DNA of 64,000 bases from CAWHOW01 sp963831005 (GCA_963831005.1 CAWHOW010000042.1:1-64000), one strand, 5' to 3'. Shown: positions 46,389-55,447, numbered from the stretch's first letter. Numbers and translations are program-made. Notes: generated from the letters alone by a model not told the origin.

Positions 46389-47213
46389 TCACAGTAAGGT
46401 GCGATTTGGTTCTACATTCTTTGCGGGTGCTGTAATTTTATGTACCCGTGAAAACTTAAATATAATGCCAACCCTTAAAGTAGTAATATTCCATTGTTCA
46501 ACTGAACGTGGTGACTGACCAAAATAAGGCTGAAAAGAAACAAAAGGAGCCAGTAAATATTGTGCATGATTTTTTAATGAGGAAACTGGAATATCATATC
46601 CTGCTCCAACCTGCATGGAAATTATTGTTTTATTTATATTGCTAAAACCTTCCATAATGCTAAGATGCGCCTCCTGATCAAGGAATGCATTATGAATATC
46701 CCGGCTGTAAATGAATGATTTACTTAAATTGAAAGCCAGGCGCGGGCCTGCATATAAATAAAAACCAGACTTAAATGGAACGAATCGCAAACTCGGTTCT
46801 ATATCAATATAACTAAGGTTTGTTGACAGATCTTCAGGGCAACCACAAGGGGCAATTTTTTCATTGAATTTTCCTCTGCGACTATCATATCCTGCCTGCA
46901 TTATTATACCCCAGATACCTGAAAGATGGTACTCAACAAGTGGTGCAAAATAAAGTCCAATTCCGCTACCTTTTGTGAAAATTACAGGAGAGATAAAATC
47001 AGGGTTCAACTCCTGAAGTGAACTCTTATAAAAATTGATATTTGCTCCAGCGGCAACACCAAACCACCATGATGGCTTCGCATCGGATGCAAGCTGTGCC
47101 TTAAGGGCTGACGAAATATTCAATATAACCATTGCAATTAAAATAACAGTCTTAATTACATGCTTTAAACATAACCCTGTTATAATCGATGCCTTTTTAG
47201 AAATAGCTTTCAT
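46389..47213 (-). CDS. Outer-membrane beta-barrel protein (paralogue 1)
   Basis: 274 residues including an N-terminal hydrophobic region (about 15-38, ending SSALKAQ) and a beta-barrel rich in alternating strands: PSWWFGVAAGANINFYKSSL, GIIMQAGYDSRRGKFNEKIA PCGC, GFYLYAGPRLAFNLSKSFIY, LLAPFVSFQPYFGQSPRSVE QWN, TTLRVGIIFKF. Clear paralogue of 47230-48048 (the PCGC and FQPYFGQ-PRS motifs are shared), only 16 bp apart, so a tandem duplication. The two Cys in PCGC are unusual for a barrel loop. Likely partner of the co-encoded Ig-like lipoprotein and T9SS protein. Confidence 0.8.
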   Translation of the reverse strand: MKAISKKASIITGLCLKHVIKTVILIAMVILNISSALKAQLASDAKPSWWFGVAAGANINFYKSSLQELNPDFISPVIFTKGSGIGLYFAPLVEYHLSGIWGIIMQAGYDSRRGKFNEKIAPCGCPEDLSTNLSYIDIEPSLRFVPFKSGFYLYAGPRLAFNLSKSFIYSRDIHNAFLDQEAHLSIMEGFSNINKTIISMQVGAGYDIPVSSLKNHAQYLLAPFVSFQPYFGQSPRSVEQWNITTLRVGIIFKFSRVHKITAPAKNVEPNRTLL

Positions 47214-47229
47214 CTGTTTATGATTTTTT

Positions 47230-48048
47230 TCAATACAGTCGTTTATTTCTTTTTCTATGATTAGACCTAAATTTACGTTGTGAAAATTTAAATACTACAC
47301 CTACCCTAATAGTGGTTATATTCCATGTTTCTATTGAACGTGGTAATTGCCCGAAGTAGGGTTGAAAAGAAATAAAAGGTGAGAATATATATTGAGTTGG
47401 ATTATGCAGTGATGAAAAAGGAATTTCATATCCTGCGCCTATTTGCATAGAGTATACAGTTTTGTTCATCTTGCTGAAGTTTCCATTAAGGCTTAATGGA
47501 ACATTTTGGTTATAAAGGTCGGAACGGGTCGTTATAGTATATACAAAAGAATTGCTCAGATTGTATGCCAGACGCGGACCGGCAAATAAATAAAAATTAG
47601 ATTTGTGGGGAGCAAATAACAAACTTGGCTCTAAAGAGATATAGCTAAGATTTGCGGACAAGTCCAAATCACAACCACAGGGGGCAACTTTCTCATCAAA
47701 TTTACCGCTGCGGTTATCATATCCTGCCTGCAGCATTATTCCCCAGCTTGAAAACGGAATATGATATTCAGCAATGGGAGCAATATTAAGCCCAACGCCA
47801 ATACCATTATGAAAAGCAGCAGGAGCAATTATTGCAGAATTCAGTTCCTGAGTAGATCCGCGATAGAAATTAATATTTGAGGCAGCCGCCATGCCAAACC
47901 ACCATGAGTGTCTCGACTCATGGGACCGCTGTGCATAAACGGGGAATTGAATTTTTAATATAATAAATGAAATTAATATGACACTAATAATATAATGTCT
48001 ATGATATGTGTGTGTAATTAGCAATATATTCTTTAGGTTAGTTTTCAT
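47230..48048 (-). CDS. Outer-membrane beta-barrel protein (paralogue 2)
   Basis: 272 residues. Same layout as the downstream copy: HSWWFGMAAASNINFYRGST, GIMLQAGYDNRSGKFDEKVA PCGC, NFYLFAGPRLAYNLSNSFVY, IFSPFISFQPYFGQLPRSIE, TTIRVGVVFKF. Roughly half the residues match by eye. Its own signal region is FIILKIQFPVYAQ. It is the second gene of the operon, after the Ig-like lipoprotein; 42 bp separate them. Retention of two diverged copies suggests different partners or ligands. Confidence 0.8.
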   Translation of the reverse strand: MKTNLKNILLITHTYHRHYIISVILISFIILKIQFPVYAQRSHESRHSWWFGMAAASNINFYRGSTQELNSAIIAPAAFHNGIGVGLNIAPIAEYHIPFSSWGIMLQAGYDNRSGKFDEKVAPCGCDLDLSANLSYISLEPSLLFAPHKSNFYLFAGPRLAYNLSNSFVYTITTRSDLYNQNVPLSLNGNFSKMNKTVYSMQIGAGYEIPFSSLHNPTQYIFSPFISFQPYFGQLPRSIETWNITTIRVGVVFKFSQRKFRSNHRKRNKRLY

Positions 48049-48090
48049 ATTTATAGCTATACCATTTTAATATTTTTATTATCTAATCGT

Positions 48091-48555
48091 TTATTTAGGT
48101 TGAACCTCTTTATCTCGGATATTAGAAATTTTATGCCTGCTAATAGTTGTGAAACTCCAAACATAATTATTCTTTAGAGAAAGTCCTTCAACATTGGTAG
48201 CCCTGGTTGTAATAGTTGCAGTGTAAGTTGTTCCGGGCAAAAGGCTGTCAAAAGGGGTAAATGTTGCGGTCTTTCCGTTGCAAGAGATGGTTCCTGCAAC
48301 AGAGGTTTTTCCCAATAATGTAATTGAAGCTTCTTGATCGCAGGATGACTGAATAAATGATGCAGGGTTCATATTTTCATTAAAGCTTACTGAAATCCCT
48401 TGGCCAATTGGAACACCTGCAGCGCCATTTGAAGGATATGTTGATTCAACTGCAGGGCATAATCCGGTGATTTCCTTGAAATCATTTTTTTTGCACCCTG
48501 CAATTAAAACAACCGCTACTGCTGAAAGTATTATTAAATGGTATTTTGTTTTCAT
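48091..48555 (-). CDS. Ig-like (Big_5-type) lipoprotein
   Basis: 154 residues. Lipoprotein signal MKTKYHLIILSAVAVVLIAG C (lipobox IAGC), then one Big_5/SbsA-type Ig domain: VESTYPSNGAAGVPIGQGIS VSFNENMNPASF, GKTATFTPFDSLLPGTTYTA TITTRATN, LKNNYVWSFTT. This domain is common in cell-surface and ice-adhesion proteins. First gene of a five-gene minus-strand operon with two barrels and a T9SS protein, so a surface-assembly role is plausible. Confidence 0.88.
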   Translation of the reverse strand: MKTKYHLIILSAVAVVLIAGCKKNDFKEITGLCPAVESTYPSNGAAGVPIGQGISVSFNENMNPASFIQSSCDQEASITLLGKTSVAGTISCNGKTATFTPFDSLLPGTTYTATITTRATNVEGLSLKNNYVWSFTTISRHKISNIRDKEVQPK

Positions 48556-49137
48556 AACCCTGCCTTTTGTTGAAATAAAATTAGTTTATAATAAGCCTTG
48601 AAACATCAGCAATAATGCCGAAATTTATTTTAATTAAGAATTGAAATAACGGCACTTATGCCTACTATAGAAAGATATTGACAGGAAACAAAAAAACAAG
48701 TAAGTAAATTTATGATTGCAGTTATTTTTCTAATGTAAATAAAGGATATATGAAAAATTGAGAAAGCAATTTGTAAACGAATCTAATTAGTATGTTTAAA
48801 ATATTATATTCTGCTTTGGATTGTTTATTGTGGAAATTTTAATATTTGAATTTTTAACAGTTCTTTTTTACATTTTGGCATAAAATTTGCATCGACTTGA
48901 TCAACAAAATAAAGTAGAATTTAACCCCAATTTATGTAAGCATCTTTACTTTTTTAGCACAAGGCGGAAAACAACCAACCTACTTGAAACAGCTAAAGCA
49001 AGTGTAAGATGTATATTTATTCAGATCATAAAGCAAACACTTCAGAAAGCAAAGAAAACTGCTTCTGCCCTACACTTTCAAAATACTATTTATTCATTTT
49101 TTTCTCATTCTTTACTGAAAGGATATGGAATTGTATC
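48556..49137. other. Intergenic, no gene
   Basis: AT-rich spacer before array D. A short Lys-rich frame at 48887-49150 has no start context or domain and is not accepted. No hairpins supported. Confidence 0.45.
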
Positions 49138-49410
49138 GAAATCATATTGAATTGTTATAAATCAACATTACATTATATCAAATCAACATTGAATTGTTCT
49201 GAATCACCATTGAATTGTACTGAATCAATATTACATTGTATCAAAACAACATTGAAATGTACTGAATCAACATTGCATTGTATCAAATCAACATTGAAAT
49301 GCACTAAATCAATGTTACATTGTATCAAATCAAGATTGAAATGTACTGAAACAATATTACATTGTATCGAAACAATATTGAATTGTATCGAAACAACATT
49401 GAATTGTACA
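49138..49410 (+). repeat. 21-bp tandem array D (13 units, 273 bp)
   Basis: Thirteen exact 21-bp units of type AAATCAACATTGAATTGTACT with columns A(A/C)ATTG(A/C)A(T/A)TGTA and alternating endings ATC/ACT. A weaker partial unit precedes at 49121. No spacers. It ends 139 bp upstream of the Fn3-like gene on the same strand. Confidence 0.95.
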
Positions 49411-49549
49411 AAAAAATATATTTCAATTAAAATACTGAATAGTATGCATTTGCAAATAAATGCAAACAAAGAGCTTCCGGGTATGCACCGAATTATTTAT
49501 ACAATCGGTGGCCTGGCTGAATATAATTATTAACTTAAATTTTAAATTT

Positions 49550-50164
49550 ATGAAAGCTTCAAAAGTTTTAATGGATTTCGCAAGATTTGCGATTGCGTTT
49601 CTCATAGAGTTCGCACGCAACATTGTTGTGATGATGACAGGTAACCCTTTATTCCCTTCGCCTTTTGTGGCGTTATCGCAGTTAACTACTGCAATTAACG
49701 ACCTGGAGGCAAAGTTTAACCTTGCCCTTGGTGGCGGAAAAGAGCAAAAAGCAAATATGCGGATTGCAGCTAAAACACTAATTGCGCTATTGCGTAAACA
49801 GGCTGCTTATGTGAACAGTGTTGCGGGTGGTGTTGATGCATCAATTTTAAGTTCCGGATTTCATTCCTCAAGTCAGCCTGTGTCGGCGCTGCGTAAGGAA
49901 ATTAGTGCCGACCATGGGAAAAACACAGGTGAAGTTATTGTGAAACATAAATCGGTAAAAGGCGCAAAGGCTTATGTATATCAGCGCGCCAATGATCCTT
50001 TGCCTGCCAGCGACAGCGGATGGGCTTATGTTGGTTTTTCAACCCGTTGTAAATTTACGGATACTGGCCTTGTTACCGGAAGCAAGCACTGGTACAGGAT
50101 AGCATGGATAACCAAAGATGGTTTAAGTGCATTTAGTAACCCTGTAATGATTATGGTTTTATAG
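49550..50164 (+). CDS. Orphan protein: helical N-terminus plus single Fn3 domain
   Basis: 204 residues from ATG 49550 (the frame extends 30 codons further, into spacer). Residues ~30-105 are helical with the pattern GNPLFPSPFVALSQLTTAIN DLEAKFNLAL ... LIALLRKQAAYVNSVAGG, then ILSSGFHSSSQPV. Residues ~120-204 are one Fn3 domain (GEVIVKHKSVKGAKAYVYQR, DSGWAYVGFSTRCKFTDTGL, GSKHWYRIAWITKDGLSAFS NP). I recall this 'FPNP-x-TAAI-DLE...LLxQxAAYV...ILSSGF' plus Fn3 layout as a frequent uncharacterised Bacteroidota family. No signal peptide. Preceded by array D, followed by a strong terminator. Function unknown. Confidence 0.8.
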   Translation: MKASKVLMDFARFAIAFLIEFARNIVVMMTGNPLFPSPFVALSQLTTAINDLEAKFNLALGGGKEQKANMRIAAKTLIALLRKQAAYVNSVAGGVDASILSSGFHSSSQPVSALRKEISADHGKNTGEVIVKHKSVKGAKAYVYQRANDPLPASDSGWAYVGFSTRCKFTDTGLVTGSKHWYRIAWITKDGLSAFSNPVMIMVL

Positions 50165-50185
50165 GTTGGGGGTGTTTGGTTAGTA

Positions 50186-50225
50186 AAGCGGGGCGCAATT
50201 TATTGCGCCCCGCTTATTTATTTAC
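50186..50225. terminator. Bidirectional terminator
   Basis: AAGCGGGGCGCAA (50186-50198), loop TTTA, TTGCGCCCCGCTT (50203-50215): perfect 13-bp stem between the convergent Fn3-like gene and the T9SS protein gene. Confidence 0.9.
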
Positions 50226-50239
50226 TATATTTTTATATG

Positions 50240-51247
50240 TTAAATAACCACAATCTTTTGTTCATATTGTTTGCCATTTATCTCATCTGTTATAATAACA
50301 TAATATAATGCAGGTCTAAGTCCACTTAAATCAAGGCTTGCGCTTCCCGAGAAAGAATTATTGTAGCAGACCTTCCCTACCTCATTAATTATTTTTATTT
50401 CATATGTACAATTTCCCGTACTGGTTTTAACATTTAGTTGGCCTTTAACAGGGTTAGGGTAAACCGAAAATGTTGGAATGTCATCATTATTGCAACCTGC
50501 TGATATAACATTAAACAATTTATAGTTTCCATTGAAATCAGTTTGTTTTAATCGGTAATAATTAGTCCCGCTGTATGGCTTGTTATCAGTTATACTGTAA
50601 TTAAGAGTAGTATTGCTGTTTCCAGCGCCAGGAATGGTTGAAATAATTTCCCATGATTGCAAATCTTTACTATGTTCTATGGTAAAGTAATCGTTATTTG
50701 TTTCGCTTACGGTTGACCAATTAAGATTGACTTTATCACCATTACATACAGCGTTAAATGAACGCAGTTCGATAGGAAGAAGTGTGGGGCTATTAACAAG
50801 TACCCATGTCCTGAAAAAATTAGCGGCACTAATACTGGGGCTTATGACTTGATTGGGTGTCCCTGCTGAAGATGAAGATTGGGTAAATGCAATTGCAGGA
50901 TCCCATTTTGTTTCGGAACCATTCTCTACAAAAGGTTGAATACTGAGACTACCTAGTGATTGAGAGTGTATTTCAGCATTATTAAACTTAAAATTAAAGC
51001 TAATATTTGAAGGCCGGTTTGCGAAGCTTGAATAGCTGCCATCATAGCTTGCGGCATCAACAATCCACCAGCGTTGAACCATGTTTGCCGCATCATTGCC
51101 TCCTATTGGATATTCCGTTTCTAAATTGGGTATAACATCTGCTCCATCATATGTTGCATAAGGTGTAAGAGTCCCGGGTGCTGTGTACGTAGAAAATAGC
51201 AGAAAGGCTGCATAAAGCGCATACATTTGTTTACGTGTATTAAACAA
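50240..51247 (-). CDS. T9SS-secreted surface protein, probably truncated at the N-terminus
   Basis: 335 residues. The C-terminal part is textbook: the linker LLPIELRSFNAVCNGDKVNL NWSTVSE, ITDNKPYSGTNYYRLKQTDF and a type-A sorting domain (FSVYPNPVKGQLNVKT ... LRPALYYVIITDEINGKQYE QKI). The N-terminus lacks a good signal peptide (MFNTRKQMYALYAAFLLFST is weak) and starts within a beta domain (IPNLETEYPIGGNDAANMVQ RWWIVD). Homologues that I recall with this middle section are longer, so the 5' part may be lost. Array E lies 91 bp upstream of the start, and an IS4 element just beyond, which could explain a truncation. Confidence 0.72.
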   Translation of the reverse strand: MFNTRKQMYALYAAFLLFSTYTAPGTLTPYATYDGADVIPNLETEYPIGGNDAANMVQRWWIVDAASYDGSYSSFANRPSNISFNFKFNNAEIHSQSLGSLSIQPFVENGSETKWDPAIAFTQSSSSAGTPNQVISPSISAANFFRTWVLVNSPTLLPIELRSFNAVCNGDKVNLNWSTVSETNNDYFTIEHSKDLQSWEIISTIPGAGNSNTTLNYSITDNKPYSGTNYYRLKQTDFNGNYKLFNVISAGCNNDDIPTFSVYPNPVKGQLNVKTSTGNCTYEIKIINEVGKVCYNNSFSGSASLDLSGLRPALYYVIITDEINGKQYEQKIVVI

Positions 51248-51337
51248 GCGTTCTTTTAAATGTTGCTGTTTACAGTCCCTGATATGTTGTGTTCCTTTTC
51301 TTAATATGTAAATATTGTCACATCTGCCATAGCTTAA

Positions 51338-51484
51338 GTTATTGAAAACATGTCATTTGTTACTGATGCTACATCATGCGTTACTGAAGACATAGCTTGC
51401 GTCACTGAAGACACGTCTTGCGTTACTGAAGACATAGCTTGCGTTACTGAAGTCACTGCTTGCGTTACTGAAGTCACTGCTTGC
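51338..51484 (+). repeat. 21-bp tandem array E (7 units)
   Basis: Seven 21-bp units of type GTTACTGAAGACATAGCTTGC, first two and flanks more diverged (GTTATTGAAAACATGTCATTT). No spacers. It lies between the start of the T9SS protein gene and the IS4 element. Confidence 0.9.
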
Positions 51485-51601
51485 ATAGTTAAACACACTG
51501 TATGAGGCGTTTAAACCATAGCAACTGCTAAATTTAATGAAGCACTAAACTGAAAAACTTAAACAATAGCACTTGAGTAAGTGATGAGGAACCGTGTTTT
51601 T

Positions 51602-53231
51602 TACCCTAGCCCTATCCTCCTTCCCCCACTGGTAGCTTGTCTATGCACACAAAAGGAGGAAAGGGAAATTGACAAGAGGAAGTTAATAAAATGCTTGGGC
51701 TGTGAAGAAGCAAAGGAGATAAAAGAGTAAACTTTGTACCAACTAAACTCACAAAACCAATGATACAAAAGACATATATTGAAAAAAATAAAGTGACAAG
51801 AACGAGCCAGAAACATGATAAACGGCTCGAAAAAAGGGGCAATATTTAGTAGGAAGAATGTATAGTAAAAATACAGTAATAATAAATCAATTATCTGAAA
51901 ACAGGGCAGACACAGTTGGATTTTGCCGGTATTTAAATAATGATAGAGTGAACATAAGGAATTTAATAACGGAACAAACAGAAAAAGTCAAAAGCCTATC
52001 AAAAGATAAACATGTCTTAGTAATTAATGACACAACAGAATTTAACTATGCATCGCATGAGAAATTTTTAAAAAAATCCGATCCTGATTTGGGTACAACC
52101 ACCCATAATGATGATATTGGTTTTTTCTTACATCCGGGTTTAGTAGTAGATGCCGAAAATGGGATATCGCTGGGATTTAGTTATATGAAAATGTGGAATC
52201 GGAGTTGGGATAAAAAAGACAAACATGAACGAAATTATCAAGAACAGTCCATAGAAGAAAAAGAATCATATCGTTGGATTGAGTGTGCACAACGCAGTAA
52301 AGAGACCCTGCCTCTAGCAAAGATGATAACAATAGTAGCCGACAGAGAAAGTGATATTTACGAAGAGTTTGCAATAGTTCCAGATGAAAGGACAAATCTT
52401 TTGATACGATCAAGATGTAATAGATTGTTAGAAGAAGGAGATACTTTATATGACAGAATAAATAACACAGCAACTATTGGATCATATAAATTGAAAGTAA
52501 GAACGACAAAGAATCGAACAGGAAGAAATACGGAAATAGCAGTAAAATATACAAAGGTAAAAATCCGTAAACCAAATAAAATAAGAAAAAGCGATGGGAT
52601 ACAAGAGTATGTTGAAATATATGTCGTAGAAGCAAAAGAAATAAAGGAAAATATTCCTAAAGGTGAAAAACAAATACATTGGATAATATTAACAACCCTG
52701 CTCGTGAGCAGTTTTGAAGATGCTTTTCAAATAATTCAATGGTATGCTATGCGTTGGCAAATAGAGTTGTTATTTAACACAATGAAAAGTGGTGGTATGA
52801 ACATGGAGTCAAGCGAATTGGAAAAAGGTAAAGCATTAAAGAAATTATGTTTAATAGCAATGTGTGTTGCACTACAAATTAATCAGCTACGCCAACTAAG
52901 ACATGATCAAACAGATATGCCGGCAAAGATTACCTTCTCTGACCAACAAATAAAATTTGTAAAAATATTAATCCCGCAATACGAAGGAAAAACGGATAAG
53001 CAAAGAAATCACTATCGGGAGTATACGTTAGCATGGGCAGCATGGGTTATTGCAAGATTAGGCGGATGGAAGGGATACCCCTGTGAAAGTCTTCCAGGTA
53101 ATAAGACTTTTAAATGGGGGCTTGATAGATTTAATGCAATGTTTACGGGTTATAAAATAGCTCAAAAGATATGTGCATAGATAAGCCACTGGTAGTGGAA
53201 GGGCGTAAGGTGGTGCGTTGGAGAAGGGTTA
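51602..53231 (+). mobile_element. IS4-family insertion sequence (~1.63 kb)
   Basis: Imperfect terminal inverted repeats bracket the transposase gene: left ACCCTAGCCC ... CCTTCCCCCACTGGTAGC TTGTCTATGCAC (51603-51650) and right GTGCATAGATAAGCCACTGG TAGTGGAAGG ... AAGGGTTA (53172-53230). The innermost GCTT(G/A)TCTATGCAC match is best. No confident target duplication seen (flanks TTTTTT and AAAGAA). Only one copy lies in the window. Confidence 0.75.
51760..53180 (+). CDS. IS4-family (IS50-like) transposase, N-terminus in a second frame
   Basis: Main frame 51858-53180, 440 residues. DDE residues are recognisable: first Asp in LVINDTTEFNY, second in ITIVADRESDIYEEF, and the Y-x2-R-x3-E signature YAMRWQIELLF with the catalytic Glu. 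HWIILTTLLV precedes it as in IS50-type enzymes. The N-terminal DNA-binding part (KHDKRLEKRG from ATG 51760) is in another frame; the two join at an A6G4 run (51830-51839). A -1 frameshift there would give the full protein; it could be programmed or a single-base error. Catalyses cut-and-paste transposition of the element. Confidence 0.85.
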
Positions 53232-53281
53232 AAGAAAGTAAACCAGTCAGCACATTCACTGACGTATCGAGAAAAGATAAA

Positions 53282-53422
53282 TCAGTTATTTGATTCAGGT
53301 GGAAATTTTATTATCCTGGTATTATCGGGCATAATATCCAATGTTTCCCGTATCCTTTTCACCCTGAAACCCATATACAGGTATAAGGCAATTAATAATA
53401 TTATGATAATAATTATGGTCAT
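53282..53422 (-). CDS. Possible 46-residue single-pass membrane protein
   Basis: ATG 53422 to TGA 53282. One N-terminal membrane segment (MTIIIIIILLIALYLYMGF), then a basic/amphipathic tail (RVKRIRETLDIMPDN, IIKFPPESNN). Just outside the IS4 right end. Supported only by the helix-plus-tail pattern. Confidence 0.4.
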   Translation of the reverse strand: MTIIIIIILLIALYLYMGFRVKRIRETLDIMPDNTRIIKFPPESNN

Positions 53423-53651
53423 TGGCGTAGGTTTTAAAAATATAAGAATACTTCATTGTTTCATTACGCCACAAAATTATGCTGTGCAAAAACAATTTAA
53501 ATCAGTATAAATACCGTTTTTTTAAAAAATAATGAGTCAGAAAGCAAGGAGAAAAGATTAATGAGATTCGAAAAGAAATTAAATTTTTCATAAACAAACT
53601 CAAAACAGGCTTATAAAATTTTGAACAAAAGTTTATTTTTTCAACAAACCA

Positions 53652-53680
53652 TTGCATATTTCATTTATATATTATTTTTG
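53652..53680 (+). promoter_or_regulatory. Bacteroidota promoter for the beta-barrel gene
   Basis: TTG at 53652-53654, 18 nt, TATTTTTG at 53673-53680. Leader of about 70 nt to ATG 53756. Confidence 0.7.
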
Positions 53681-53755
53681 CAGTATTGTCGTAAACAGAT
53701 AGTATAGTAATAAGCAATAAAAGAGCTTTAATTAATTAACTAAAACAATAAAACT

Positions 53756-54409
53756 ATGAAAAAATTAACTTTAATGCTGGTCGCAATTGTAACATTTGCA
53801 TCTATTCAAGTGAAAGCTGATGATCCGCCCCCTAAAAAAGGAAGTGATGATGGTATTTTACAAAAAGGGAATATTATTATTACTGCCTATTATGGATTTC
53901 CAAATTTATGGACTACCATATTAAAATCTGGTTATCTTGATGGCAATCAAACCACTTCCTCGTCAGGAAGTTTTGGCCCTTGTGGTGCTAATGTTGAATA
54001 TATGCTTGGTAAAAAAATTGGAGTTGGTTTGGAAGTAAATTACTCGACATCGTGGGTGCAATGGACAGAAACCGGCAGTGTTTATGACCCTATTACAGGT
54101 GCCTATGATATTGACGGAAATTATAAGGTTCAGATACCCAGAATAGGTATTGAGCCAAGATTTTACTATCATTTCGTGAATCATAAGCATTATGAAATGT
54201 ATTGCTCAGCTGCACTAGGATACAGGAGTACTTCATTCAATTTCACTTCAAATGACCCGAACTAGGATGAATCCAAAATAACTATACTTCCAATTGGTTA
54301 CAGAATAGCAATAGGTGGAAGATACTTTTTTATGAACAACCTTGGGCTGAACTGGGAATTTGGTATTGGCGGCGCTCTTATATTAGCAGGACTTTCAGGC
54401 AGATTTTAA
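53756..54409 (+). pseudogene. Outer-membrane beta-barrel gene with an in-frame stop
   Basis: Signal peptide MKKLTLMLVAIVTFASIQVK A, then barrel strands (IIITAYYGFPNLWTTILKSG, GPCGANVEYMLGKKIGVGLE VNYS, YYHFVNHKHYEMYCSAALGY). A TAG at 54263-54265 interrupts the frame, but the same frame continues (ITILPIGYRIAIGGRYFFMN, FGIGGALILAGLSGRF) to TAA at 54409, ending in Phe as barrels do. Full length would be 217 residues. One substitution (e.g. GAG/AAG/CAG to TAG) explains it. Without read-through the truncated barrel would not fold. Strong promoter retained. Confidence 0.7.
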
Positions 54410-54480
54410 TTCTGAGAAATATATTATATATTATACATTTATTATTAATTAAAGAAACTAAAAAAACAGGAGGTTTTATT

Positions 54481-55110
54481 ATGAAAAAAATGATGATGAT
54501 TCTTTTAGCAGTAATTGCAGTAAGCGGATATTCATTTGCACAGAAACCATGTGATGCTTTTACTACTAATGATATTACATGGTATGGATTGGATTTCTCG
54601 TTTGCAAAAATGATTGGGTCAGGCTTTGAAAGCCCTTCAAGTGTTAAGAATAATTTATTTAACTCGTGGAATATGTTATTCATTAACGAAGCTAAAAAAT
54701 ATGACCTCGCAAAATTCTTCAGTAAATCAAATGTTACAAATAATCTTGATATAGTAAGCGACAGAAACAGCAAAGTTGACGAAACCAAATTGGTTACTTT
54801 TAATTCAACCGATACTGCTAATGTAAATCAGGATATGATTAAGGATGCCGTAAAGAAGTATTCAACAAAGGATGATAAAGGGTTGGGGCTGGTATTTTTT
54901 GTTGAGTCGTTTAATAAATTTAAAGAAACCGCCACAATTTCAGTTGTATTTTTTGATATAGCAACTAAAAATGTCCTTGTAATTAAAAAGATGAAAGGAA
55001 TCTCCCCAGCAGGAATTGGAGTAAGAAATTATTGGGCAAGTGGTATATTTAAGGTTTTACAGCAATGCCAAAGCAGTTATTCCGGTTGGAAGAAAGAATT
55101 TTGTAATTAA
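54481..55110 (+). CDS. Exported hypothetical protein
   Basis: 209 residues with signal peptide (MKKMMMILLAVIAVSGYSFA Q). Mature domain is alpha/beta (DITWYGLDFSFAKMIGSGFE, DKGLGLVFFVESFNKFKETA TISVVFFDIATKNVLVIKKM, YWASGIFKVLQQCQSSYSGW KKEFCN), with four Cys, three near the ends. I recall similar proteins in many Bacteroidota but no assigned function. Notably it has a full Shine-Dalgarno AGGAGG at 54468-54473, unusual for the phylum. 71 bp after the barrel gene, probably cotranscribed, and ends at a strong terminator. Confidence 0.75.
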   Translation: MKKMMMILLAVIAVSGYSFAQKPCDAFTTNDITWYGLDFSFAKMIGSGFESPSSVKNNLFNSWNMLFINEAKKYDLAKFFSKSNVTNNLDIVSDRNSKVDETKLVTFNSTDTANVNQDMIKDAVKKYSTKDDKGLGLVFFVESFNKFKETATISVVFFDIATKNVLVIKKMKGISPAGIGVRNYWASGIFKVLQQCQSSYSGWKKEFCN

Positions 55111-55140
55111 TTCTCATTTTATTTTATAAAACCCTAATCC

Positions 55141-55174
55141 AACCCTGCGTTAATAAAACAACGCAGGGTTTTTT
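55141..55174 (+). terminator. Rho-independent terminator
   Basis: AACCCTGCGTT (55141-55151) and AACGCAGGGTT (55160-55170), perfect 11-bp stem with an 8-nt loop, followed by TTTT. Separates the exported protein gene from the polyene-lipid cluster. Confidence 0.85.
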
Positions 55175-55447
55175 AAGTTTTGGGATTGACAGTATAATAT
55201 TTCATTACCAAAGCCCCTGATGTTTTTCGTTCGTTTTCTAACATACGCTGGAAACAGATATGAAAATATCCTTTTATAATTAGTTACCCGAGAATATTTG
55301 CAAAAATAAACAATTCTAATTGTGATAAGTCAGAGGCAACATAACAAGTACTTGGTAAATATATTTAAAAGCGAAACAGGCGGATTAGCTAAAATGTATA
55401 TAATATTGTATCTTCGCAACTATTAATGAAATTGATTTTAAAATAAA

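Noticed and set aside
48887..49533. Plus-strand frames at 48887-49150 and 49009-49533 and the minus frame at 49173-49469
   Set aside because: They overlap array D and are low-complexity translations of it; the real gene starts at 49550.
51601..51842. Minus-strand hydrophobic frames at the left end of the IS4 element
   Set aside because: They overlap the inverted repeat and the transposase N-terminus on the other strand; no independent support.
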